The notes under the pieces: model-generated
Told to the model about the DNA's origin: nothing
The model's input: the letters and a program-made list of their open reading frames with translations, nothing else
Databases searched by the model: none
NCBI RefSeq assembly: GCF_016123485.1
Contig: NZ_JADCKQ010000001.1
Location: 310,001 to 374,000, forward strand
Direction of reading: 5' to 3'
Source of the DNA: Halocynthiibacter styelae
GTDB lineage: Bacteria > Pseudomonadota > Alphaproteobacteria > Rhodobacterales > Rhodobacteraceae
DNA: 64,000 nt
Shown: one piece after another, positions 41,531-48,536 of the stretch
How the letters are laid out: each line of letters opens with the position of its first letter
Position numbering within the stretch: position 1 is the first letter of the stretch
Position numbers and translations under genes: made by a program

Positions 41531-41544
41531 TGCACAAGGCACGG
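41531..41544. repeat. 14-nt inverted copy of the upstream terminator arm
   Basis: TGCACAAGGCACGG is the exact reverse complement of 41425-41438, the left arm and loop of the terminator 93 nt upstream. In one transcript the two would pair and disrupt that hairpin. Confidence 0.7.
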
Positions 41545-41551
41545 ATTAGGG

Positions 41552-41628
41552 TTCCTGCAATAATAAGTCGGCCAGTCCGACAGGGAGAGAGAATAGAAAA
41601 AGGGTCGTCTTCGGCCCTTTTTCTTTTT
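41552..41628 (+). ncRNA. Candidate small RNA 2
   Basis: A 5-bp hairpin (GTCGG 41567-41571 / CCGAC 41577-41581) is followed by an unpaired purine run (AGGGAGAGAGAA) and a strong terminator hairpin. TTGACC at 41523-41528 could be its -35 but no good -10 follows. Its CAGGGAG (41581-41587) is complementary to CTCCCTG in candidate 1. The rest of the 41305-41754 gap holds nothing else I recognise. Confidence 0.4.
41597..41628. terminator. Rho-independent terminator upstream of ialB
   Basis: AAAAAGGG (41597-41604) pairs with CCCTTTTT (41615-41622), followed by CTTTTT. The plus-strand U-run is long. No plus-strand coding gene precedes it. Confidence 0.8.
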
Positions 41629-41754
41629 CGTATTTTTTCCTTGAAATCTGCTCTCCGGCAATGGCTTGCCTGGTTCCCCTATTCTTCTGATTTTCCGGCC
41701 TGACACTGGCTTTCAGTCATGTTAGATGCAGGTAAATCTATGGAGTAGTGCCAG

Positions 41755-42372
41755 ATGAAAACCATTTTTACACACTTTGCAGCCCTGACATTTGCGGCAG
41801 CAATCAGCACCCAGGCTTTCGCTCAGGAAACAACCACTGATGAGGCAGCTGAAGCGGAAGCCGCTGCAACTGCCCAGGAAGCCGCGACAGCGGAAAGCTT
41901 CCCAACTGGCACCCCGGTTGCGCCAGAAGTCTATTCCCGCGAAAAACATGGCGACTGGGATGTACGTTGTGTGCGCGGAACAGAAGGCGAAGAGCCTTGC
42001 CAGCTGAATATCACTCTTCTGAACCAGGAAGGTGGTCCGGTTGCAGAAGTAACCATGTTCCGTCTTCCGGAAGGTCGCCAGGCAGTTGCTGGTGGTCTGA
42101 TTTCCGTCCCTCTCGGCACCCATCTGCCGGATGGCGTTCGTATTTCCGTTGATGGCAGCAACCCACTGGGCTTCCAGTTCACAACCTGTGATCCGCAGGG
42201 GTGCTTTGCCCGCGTTGGGTTTACCCAGGAAGTAATCAACCGCCTTAAAAACGGTGCAGATGCAGTTGTTACAATCGTACCTGCCGCTGCACCTGATCAG
42301 CGCCTTGATCTGCCAATGTCGCTGACTGGTTTCACCGCGGCCTTTACCGCGCTGCCAGTTCCTGCACAGTAA
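41755..42372 (+). CDS. Invasion-associated locus B (IalB) family protein
   Basis: The 205-residue exported protein has a signal peptide ending AFAQ, an acidic Ala/Glu linker and the IalB domain from about residue 60 (HGDWDVRC, CQLNITLLNQ, PLGTHLPDGVRISVDG, FTTCDPQGCFARVGF) with four cysteines likely in two disulfides. IalB was named in Bartonella; in free-living alphaproteobacteria its role is unknown and invasion should not be inferred. It ends at a bidirectional terminator. Confidence 0.92.
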   Translation: MKTIFTHFAALTFAAAISTQAFAQETTTDEAAEAEAAATAQEAATAESFPTGTPVAPEVYSREKHGDWDVRCVRGTEGEEPCQLNITLLNQEGGPVAEVTMFRLPEGRQAVAGGLISVPLGTHLPDGVRISVDGSNPLGFQFTTCDPQGCFARVGFTQEVINRLKNGADAVVTIVPAAAPDQRLDLPMSLTGFTAAFTALPVPAQ

Positions 42373-42396
42373 AACCGGGACACATTCCCAAATCAG

Positions 42397-42422
42397 AAAA
42401 GCCACCCAATTGGGTGGCTTTT
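42397..42422. terminator. Bidirectional terminator between ialB and the ketoacyl synthase gene
   Basis: AAAA-GCCACCC (42401-42407), AATT loop, GGGTGGC (42412-42418)-TTTTT. It sits between two convergent genes and can serve both strands. Confidence 0.9.
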
Positions 42423-42443
42423 TACTTGTCAGTTGTACTTTGT

Positions 42444-43655
42444 TTAAGGTGCCTTACGCAGGGCCAGCACAGCGTTCAGCCCGCCAAAAGCAAATGCGTT
42501 CGACAGCACCACGTCAACATTTGCCTCACGTGCAACATTTGGAACAACATCCAGCGCACATTCCGGATCCGGTTCTTCGTAACCGATGGTTGGCGCGATC
42601 ACCCCTTCGCGCAGCGCCATAATACAGGCCAGAAGTTCCACAGCCCCCGTGCCGCCAATCAGATGGCCGTGCATGGATTTGGTGGAAGACATCATCAGGT
42701 GATCTGCGTGCGCACCGAATACATCCGCAACAGCGGCGCATTCGGTTTTGTCATTCGCGGCGGTCCCCGTGCCATGGGCGTTGATATAACAGACGTCAGA
42801 CGGGTTCAGGCGCGCATCTTTCAAAGCACCGGAAATCGCGCGTGCAGCCCCCTGTTTTGATGGCATCACAATGTCTGACGCATCAGACGTCATAGCAAAG
42901 CCAATGACTTCTGCCAGGATCTCTGCACCTCTGGCTTTGGCGTGGTCATAGTCCTCAAAGACAAAGACACCCGCGCCTTCGCCCTGCACCATACCGGAAC
43001 GACCCAGCGAAAACGGACGACAGGCATCACGGGACATGACCCGCAGGCCTTCCCATGCCTTCACCCCACCAAAGCACAGCATGCTTTCTGACCCGCCGGT
43101 CACCATGACATCACACATGCCCGTGCGGATCATCTGGAAGGCCTGGCCCATCGCGTGATTGGACGACGCACAGGCAGTGGCCACGGTAAAGCTTGGCCCT
43201 TTCAGGTTGTATGCCATGCTGACATGACTGGCGGCCGCATTGTTCATAAGCTTGGGAACAACAAACGGGTGCACCCGGTTTTTACCTTCCTCATACACAG
43301 AGCGGTAGTTTTCATCGAGCGTCTGCATACCGCCGCCGGATGTGCCCAGAACCACACCGGATCGCTGCGCAAGTTCGCCATTAAACGTCAGGCCCGATTG
43401 CCCCACAGCCTCACGTGCAGCCAGCAGAGTGAACTGAGTGTAACGATCATATAGTGCGATCTGCTGGCGATTGAATTCAGCTTCGGCGTCGTAATTCTTG
43501 ACCTGCCCGCCGATCTTAATCGACAGGCGATCCACATCCTGAAATTCCAGTTCAGAAATGCCGCAACGGCCTTCACGAAAGCCTTCCAGCGTTTCCGCAA
43601 CAGAACGCCCCAGGGAATTGATTGTGCCCTGCCCGGTGATAACCACGCGTTTCAT
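42444..43655 (-). CDS. Beta-ketoacyl-[ACP] synthase (FabF-like) linked to lpxD
   Basis: A KAS I/II-type condensing enzyme of 403 aa. The Cys-His-His triad is visible: C162 in ATACASSNHA, the first histidine in NAHGTGTAAND and the second in KSMHGHLIGG. It follows a dedicated acyl carrier protein gene by 2 nt and lies downstream of lpxD. This suggests specialised hydroxyacyl or long-chain supply for lipid A rather than bulk fatty acid synthesis, as in the rhizobial acpXL region. That role is inference. Confidence 0.88.
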   Translation of the reverse strand: MKRVVITGQGTINSLGRSVAETLEGFREGRCGISELEFQDVDRLSIKIGGQVKNYDAEAEFNRQQIALYDRYTQFTLLAAREAVGQSGLTFNGELAQRSGVVLGTSGGGMQTLDENYRSVYEEGKNRVHPFVVPKLMNNAAASHVSMAYNLKGPSFTVATACASSNHAMGQAFQMIRTGMCDVMVTGGSESMLCFGGVKAWEGLRVMSRDACRPFSLGRSGMVQGEGAGVFVFEDYDHAKARGAEILAEVIGFAMTSDASDIVMPSKQGAARAISGALKDARLNPSDVCYINAHGTGTAANDKTECAAVADVFGAHADHLMMSSTKSMHGHLIGGTGAVELLACIMALREGVIAPTIGYEEPDPECALDVVPNVAREANVDVVLSNAFAFGGLNAVLALRKAP

Positions 43656-43657
43656 GG

Positions 43658-43921
43658 TTATTTCTGTTCCGACACAAGGGCGCTGACAGCCTTTGTGATT
43701 GAAGCCACGGAAGAAATGTCAAAGTCACTTTCCGAGGGGTCATTCGCGTTAAAAGGCACCTGTATGTCGAAGGCTTCTTCAATTGCGAAAATGCTTTCCA
43801 CCAGGCCCAGGCTGTCAATGCCAAGATCTTCCAGCGTTGAGGTCGGCGTCACGTCAGAAACCTCCAGAACCGCTTGTTCTGCGATGATTTCAATGACTTT
43901 CGCTTCGATCGTGTCGGACAT
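43658..43921 (-). CDS. Acyl carrier protein (specialised, AcpXL-like context)
   Basis: An 87-residue ACP with phosphopantetheine serine S37 in LGIDSLGLVESIF. DSLGL replaces the DSLDT/DSLDL of housekeeping AcpP, and the C-terminal extension PSESDFDISSVASITKAV is longer than usual. The ATG at 43921 has GAGG 8 nt upstream. Sandwiched between lpxD and a KAS, it probably serves lipid A acyl chains. Confidence 0.85.
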   Translation of the reverse strand: MSDTIEAKVIEIIAEQAVLEVSDVTPTSTLEDLGIDSLGLVESIFAIEEAFDIQVPFNANDPSESDFDISSVASITKAVSALVSEQK

Positions 43922-43952
43922 CAATTTTACCTCAATTTACCTTGTCGCAGAT

Positions 43953-45077
43953 TTACTTGTTTTCGTCGGTTTTTGAAACAGTTTCTTGAAGGCTGGCAAA
44001 AGCCGTCTTCAGATCCGCAAGTTGTTTCAGCGCCCGTGGCAGACGGCGCAGGCTTTTGTTGATTTCAACCTGAGTTTCCATCTTCACCGCAGGAGATCCC
44101 AGGATCACACGGCCCGCAGGCACTTTGGTGAAGATCTTTGAGGCTCCACCCGCCACGACATCATCCCCGATAAAGATGTTGTCAGACGCGCCACACTGCC
44201 CGCCCATAACCACACGATTGCCAATCTTTGTCGATCCGGCAATGCCAACCTGGCCGCACAGCAGGCAATCTTCACCCACCTGCACGTTATGGCCCAGATG
44301 CACCTGATTATCGAGCTTCGTGCCCCGGCCAATCCGTGTCGCGCGGATCGTGCCGGAATCGATCGTGACATTGCCGCCGGTTTCTACATCATCCCCGATC
44401 TCAACGCCGCCCAGTGAATGAATACGGATCCAGGCCTGGCCTGCACCTTCATTGGCAACGTCGCCCTGATCGCCAAGGCTTTCACGGGCTTTTTCCACAC
44501 CGGATTTCTCAGGCGTGACAAAAGAGAACCCATCCGCCCCGATCACACCACCTGCCTGGGCAATAAACCGATCCCCAATACGCACATTTGCGCCAATGCG
44601 AACGCCAGGGTGGATCAAACAGTTGTCACCAATTGTGCTGTTGCGTCCAACCGAAGCATGACTGGCGATCTGCGCATTTTCGCCGATCACCACGCCCGCA
44701 TTGATCACCACAAACGGACCAATCGCGGCATGCGCGCCAATCTGCGCGGTGGAATCAATCACAGCCGTTGGGTGAACGCCCGGCACAAGATCCAGCCCGT
44801 GATCCAGCATCTGTGTCAGGCCGGACATCGCAAATCGTGGACGCGGTGCGAAAATCGCAGCCTTCAACCCCAGCGCCTGCCAGTCCGCCCCTTCCCAGAG
44901 CATGGCAACCTGTGCCGCGCCCTGTGACAGACCCTCTGCATATGCAGGGTTCATCGCAAGCGCCAGCGCATCAGCAGCAGCCCCCACAGGTTCAGCGGCA
45001 TGGGTGATTTCAAAAGAAACAGCGCCGGCGGCTTCAAGCCCCAGCGCTGTTGCAATGTCTTTTACTGTGTGACGCAT
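43953..45077 (-). CDS. lpxD: UDP-3-O-(3-hydroxyacyl)glucosamine N-acyltransferase LpxD
   Basis: LpxD adds the second hydroxyacyl chain to the lipid A precursor. The 374 residues have the N-terminal uridine-binding domain, then left-handed beta-helix hexapeptide repeats (about 105-320) with catalytic histidine in DNQVHLGHNVQVGED, and a C-terminal helix (RRLPRALKQLADLK). AGAGGGA precedes ATG. It is detached from the lpx-fabZ cluster 30 kb away, where fabZ directly follows skp. Confidence 0.96.
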   Translation of the reverse strand: MRHTVKDIATALGLEAAGAVSFEITHAAEPVGAAADALALAMNPAYAEGLSQGAAQVAMLWEGADWQALGLKAAIFAPRPRFAMSGLTQMLDHGLDLVPGVHPTAVIDSTAQIGAHAAIGPFVVINAGVVIGENAQIASHASVGRNSTIGDNCLIHPGVRIGANVRIGDRFIAQAGGVIGADGFSFVTPEKSGVEKARESLGDQGDVANEGAGQAWIRIHSLGGVEIGDDVETGGNVTIDSGTIRATRIGRGTKLDNQVHLGHNVQVGEDCLLCGQVGIAGSTKIGNRVVMGGQCGASDNIFIGDDVVAGGASKIFTKVPAGRVILGSPAVKMETQVEINKSLRRLPRALKQLADLKTAFASLQETVSKTDENK

Positions 45078-45089
45078 TCTATTCCCTCT

Positions 45090-45106
45090 GGGCGGATGAT
45101 CCGCCC
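45090..45106. repeat. Intergenic GC hairpin between ldtD-like gene and lpxD
   Basis: GGGCGG-ATGAT-CCGCCC forms a short perfect hairpin in the 42-bp gap. The minus strand has no U-run after it, so it is more likely an mRNA processing or stability element, or a weak terminator for reverse transcription. Confidence 0.4.
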
Positions 45107-45119
45107 TTTGGGTTTAGTT

Positions 45120-46739
45120 TTAGCTGCGTTGCGCCCGCAGTTCCACCCCGGCGTTGCTGAGGTGATCCCAGATCTTGCGATCCCGGCCATAAATATCGCG
45201 GCGGAAGTTGATGTTGCCACGTGGTTGGGTCACCGCGGTGCGGTAAATCAGATGCACAGGCACCTGGGTTTCCAGTGGCACCACACGTTCCTGACCGCTG
45301 TTCAGACGTTCCTGGAAGAAGGCTTCCGGATTGCTCATCTGCGCTGCAAGCAGTGCATAGGCGAAATCAAACGGGTCATTCAGACGGACACACCCATGAG
45401 AGAACGCACGTGTTTCGCGGGAAAACAGGTTCTTCGCCGGGGTATCATGCAGATAAATGTTGTACCGGTTCGGGAACATGAATTTCACCAGACCCAGCGC
45501 ATTCCGGCGTGACGGTGGTTGCTTCAGGTTAAACGGGAAGGTCCGCTCATTATACTGGGTGAAATCCACAGTTGAACGATCCACAGTCTGACCACGGGCG
45601 TTCACCAGACGCAGATGGCCGGCAGCCCCCGGGTTCCGCTGCATCATCGGCAGGTATTCGTTGACAGCGATTGAGCGCGGCACATTCCAGGTCGGGTTAA
45701 TGACCATATGTTCCATGACATCAGAAAACTCTGGTGTGCGACGATCACTGTCATTTGCACCGACAACAGAACGGGTTTCAAAGGTCACCTGCCCGTTATC
45801 AATGATCTTCGCCTGGAAATCCGGGATGTTTACCAGAACGTGACGCTGGCCACGATCCTGGTTGAACCAGCGTTCGCGTTCCATCGCAACAAGGATAGAA
45901 GACAGACGGTTTGCGGCAGGCGTATTGATTTCACGCAGTGTACCTTCACCTGCAACGCCGTCTGGGTTCAGGCCATGATCAAGCTGGAATTGCTGAACAG
46001 CTGCCTGAATTGAGGCGTCATAAGTCTGAGTGCTGGAACGACGGATGTACCCCATGGCGATCAGACGATCACGCAGGGCCACAACGCCTGCCCCACTGTT
46101 ACCCGGTTCATATTTGGAACCCGGCACAGTTGCCCCCCAGCCGCCACGGGCCAGAAGACGTTCAAAACGGGTCTTTTCTTCCATCAGACGGGTATATTCC
46201 GGTGTGCGCGGCGCAAAGCTGCGGAACAGCGCATTCGGTGCGTTTTCGATCAGCGCATTCATCAGCGCCCCGGTGGAAGGACGTGAAATCTCGCGTACAA
46301 TGCCATCATCAATACGGCGTGGATTGCGAATAATACCGGATTTCAGATCTGTTGCCCAGGCGACATACATCTCTGACAGCTTCACTTCGGCCAGACCACG
46401 TTCACGCGCAGAACGCGCGCTGCGCAGCATCGAACGAATTTCATCCGGGTTATAGCGTGACACCGGCAGACCATGGTCCCCGGCTTTGTTCAGCGCAGTC
46501 AGAAACGCACGACGACGGGAACGTTCCCGGCCGGAACGCCCTGTCCAGACTGATTCATAATTTCTTGTGCGGTAAAATTCCGCCAATGCATCATCACCAG
46601 AGGCTGCTTCTGCAACCGCCTGACGAAATGCTGTATCCTGGGCAGTCGCGGTTGTGGCTGTCAGAGCCGCAACCAGCATCACGGCGCATGCAAAAACGAA
46701 TGCACGGCCACTGCCGAATTGATTAAGTAAAAGTTTCAT
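45120..46739 (-). CDS. L,D-transpeptidase, YcbB/LdtD type
   Basis: A 539-residue periplasmic enzyme forming 3-3 peptidoglycan cross-links. Signal peptide ends ATAQ; a scaffold domain follows (EFYRTRNYESVW), then a PG_binding_1 domain (about 225-280, ALRDRLIAMGY...VQQFQLDHGLNPDGVAGEGT). The YkuD domain has HDTPAKNLF and SHGCVRL with the catalytic cysteine near residue 449. It is divergent from a YcbK-like gene, the same pair as ycbB-ycbK in E. coli. Confidence 0.95.
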   Translation of the reverse strand: MKLLLNQFGSGRAFVFACAVMLVAALTATTATAQDTAFRQAVAEAASGDDALAEFYRTRNYESVWTGRSGRERSRRRAFLTALNKAGDHGLPVSRYNPDEIRSMLRSARSARERGLAEVKLSEMYVAWATDLKSGIIRNPRRIDDGIVREISRPSTGALMNALIENAPNALFRSFAPRTPEYTRLMEEKTRFERLLARGGWGATVPGSKYEPGNSGAGVVALRDRLIAMGYIRRSSTQTYDASIQAAVQQFQLDHGLNPDGVAGEGTLREINTPAANRLSSILVAMERERWFNQDRGQRHVLVNIPDFQAKIIDNGQVTFETRSVVGANDSDRRTPEFSDVMEHMVINPTWNVPRSIAVNEYLPMMQRNPGAAGHLRLVNARGQTVDRSTVDFTQYNERTFPFNLKQPPSRRNALGLVKFMFPNRYNIYLHDTPAKNLFSRETRAFSHGCVRLNDPFDFAYALLAAQMSNPEAFFQERLNSGQERVVPLETQVPVHLIYRTAVTQPRGNINFRRDIYGRDRKIWDHLSNAGVELRAQRS

Positions 46740-46856
46740 TCCTGAACCCCTGTAAGACCCTTACGCAGACTATGGGCTGTATGCGCGAAAATTCTCGGAA
46801 ATGGAAGCGACGCTGTCCAATCACTTTTGTGAATAGGCCAAAACCCATTGCTGTGT

Positions 46857-46990
46857 CCCGTTCAACGGGTGTGAAAATACGGGGAAATTCAGGCAGCTTT
46901 TCTCATTTCAGCAAATTTCTGCCGGTTTCCCGCCTCTCACGGCAGCCTGAGAAATATGCACTTGGCCTGTGATTCGACTTATGACATAAG
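46857..46990. repeat. Two 13-bp palindromes in the divergent ldtD/ycbK region
   Basis: CCCGTT-C-AACGGG (46857-46869) and CTTATG-A-CATAAG (46978-46990), each with a one-base centre, lie in the 370-bp gap 46740-47109. Both suit symmetric operators or short hairpins. Nothing else in the gap was recognised; the ORFs crossing it have no coding character. Confidence 0.4.
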
Positions 46991-47109
46991 AAAAGCGCAT
47001 CTGGGGATGAGATGAAACTCTGCCAATCCACTGCCATGGAACGCAGACAGCCGGCGAACAGCTGGGGTCGCGCTATTGGTATGGCAGAAAACGACGGGAC
47101 TGACGGCCT

Positions 47110-47703
47110 ATGGGCAAGATGACAAATTCTGAGATTTCGGGGGCGAAATCTATTCAATTCACCCGACGCGGCGTTCTCGCTGCATTTGCGGCGACTGCAA
47201 CTGTCGCTTCTCCGACATTTTCCAATGCAGCAGGTATCCTGCGTGGCGCGGGCGATGTGCGTAGAATCCGCATGCATTCTGGTCGCACCGGTGAAACCAT
47301 CGACACAGTTTACTGGATTGAAGGCGAATATATCCGCGAAGCCCTGACTGACATCAACTACTTCATGCGTGACTGGCGTCGGGACGAAGCCACCAATATG
47401 GATACCCGCACCATTGATATTATGGCAGCGGCGCATAATCTGCTGGACGTGAATGAACCCTACCTGATGCTGTCTGGCTATCGCTCCCCTGCGACCAACG
47501 CTATGCTGCGCTCCCGTTCCCGCGGTGTTGCGCGTAATTCTCTGCATATGCAGGGCAAAGCCGCAGATCTGCGCCTGAACTCCCGCTCTGTTGGTCAGAT
47601 GTTTAACGCAGCCAAAGCCTGTGCGGCCGGTGGTGTGGGGCGTTACTCAAGTTCCAACTTCGTGCATATGGATTGCGGCCAGGTCCGCACCTGGGGCCGC
47701 TAA
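47110..47703 (+). CDS. YcbK-like murein hydrolase family protein (DUF882, M15-type)
   Basis: 197 residues with a twin-arginine signal (TRRGVLAAFAATATV, cleavage near SNAA). The body matches the DUF882/peptidase M15A fold: LSGYRSPATNAMLR, SLHMQGKAADLRL with zinc-ligand His and Asp, and SSNFVHMDCGQVRTW. Probably a cell-wall amidase or carboxypeptidase acting with the divergent L,D-transpeptidase. The start could be three codons downstream. Confidence 0.9.
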   Translation: MGKMTNSEISGAKSIQFTRRGVLAAFAATATVASPTFSNAAGILRGAGDVRRIRMHSGRTGETIDTVYWIEGEYIREALTDINYFMRDWRRDEATNMDTRTIDIMAAAHNLLDVNEPYLMLSGYRSPATNAMLRSRSRGVARNSLHMQGKAADLRLNSRSVGQMFNAAKACAAGGVGRYSSSNFVHMDCGQVRTWGR

Positions 47704-47726
47704 GCCCGACAAGATGTAAAACGATC

Positions 47727-47750
47727 AAACGCCCTCCGGGGCGTTTTTTT
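47727..47750 (+). terminator. Rho-independent terminator after the YcbK-like gene
   Basis: AAACGCCC (47727-47734) and GGGCGTTT (47739-47746) with a TCCG tetraloop and T-run. Confidence 0.9.
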
Positions 47751-47824
47751 GTGTCGGTTTTCCAGAGACATATACGCCCGGCATAACTATAGTTTCCGCA
47801 ACCGGTTTGGTGAGGAGTATTGAT

Positions 47825-48472
47825 TTGGCCGTTTATATCGTTGGAACACATCCGAATGCCATTGGCGGGCATTTTGCCTGGTCAGAGACAACTCAGAAAC
47901 GAAAGATAGGACCTGTTCCGGGGCGTTGGTATCCAAATTATTCAGATGATTTCCCCCTTGGACCTCTGCCGGCAGATCTGAAACAGAAGATTTCTGAACA
48001 TTGGGCCGTCACCGGATCGACTGTTGATCAGGGTCTCATTTCATACCACATGCTTGATCCCATGCATTTCACGGGATTGCAGCTGGTAAATGAGACCATG
48101 GCGCAGATGTACCGGGATCTGGCCGGGGATGATCTGGAACTTTTCCGTATACCAAAGTTCTGGTCCTTAAAAGATAAGGCGGAAATCACCGAACCTTACT
48201 ATTTCGCCAATGTTTACGGGGCGGAAGAAACAATTGACCTGGAACGCTCCAGCCGCATTCGGAAACGTTCTCCGGAGGCAAACGCTGGCGGAAGCGCCGA
48301 ATATTCGCCCGCCACACCACTGTCCTCATTGACCAAACTCATTCCGGGTTTCCAGACCGACCGCCATGTCTGGCGGGACAGCCATACATCTGACTGGTTT
48401 TGTGATGATGTGTTTCGAGAGGCGCTGCAGAAGATCGCAAAAGGAAATTACCTGTTTGAACAGATTGAATAA
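47825..48472 (+). CDS. Orphan protein, perhaps Imm11/DUF1629-like
   Basis: A 215-residue soluble protein. The only start with a good ribosome site is TTG at 47825 (GAGGAG 7 nt upstream); TTG and GTG codons six and five codons earlier lack one. The end HTSDWFCDDVFREALQKIAKGNYLFEQIE resembles the close of Imm11-type immunity proteins, but the match is by eye only and no toxin gene is adjacent. Otherwise unrecognised. Confidence 0.55.
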   Translation: MAVYIVGTHPNAIGGHFAWSETTQKRKIGPVPGRWYPNYSDDFPLGPLPADLKQKISEHWAVTGSTVDQGLISYHMLDPMHFTGLQLVNETMAQMYRDLAGDDLELFRIPKFWSLKDKAEITEPYYFANVYGAEETIDLERSSRIRKRSPEANAGGSAEYSPATPLSSLTKLIPGFQTDRHVWRDSHTSDWFCDDVFREALQKIAKGNYLFEQIE

Positions 48473-48536
48473 GGAGACAGCCAACGGCTCTGCCCTTACT
48501 CAGCGGTTTCCCCAGGGTAGCCGCCTCCGGCCCCAT

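Noticed and set aside
41294-41542. 82-codon minus-strand frame in the gap upstream of the HerA-like gene
   Set aside because: It crosses both putative sRNA elements and the HerA-like start, and has no recognisable features.
41755-42372. Invasion or virulence function for the IalB-family gene
   Set aside because: The name comes from Bartonella; the family is widespread in free-living alphaproteobacteria and nothing nearby suggests a host-associated role.
46903-47547. 214-codon minus-strand frame across the ycbK-like gene
   Set aside because: Most of it lies antisense to the YcbK-like gene; no motifs and poor codon character.
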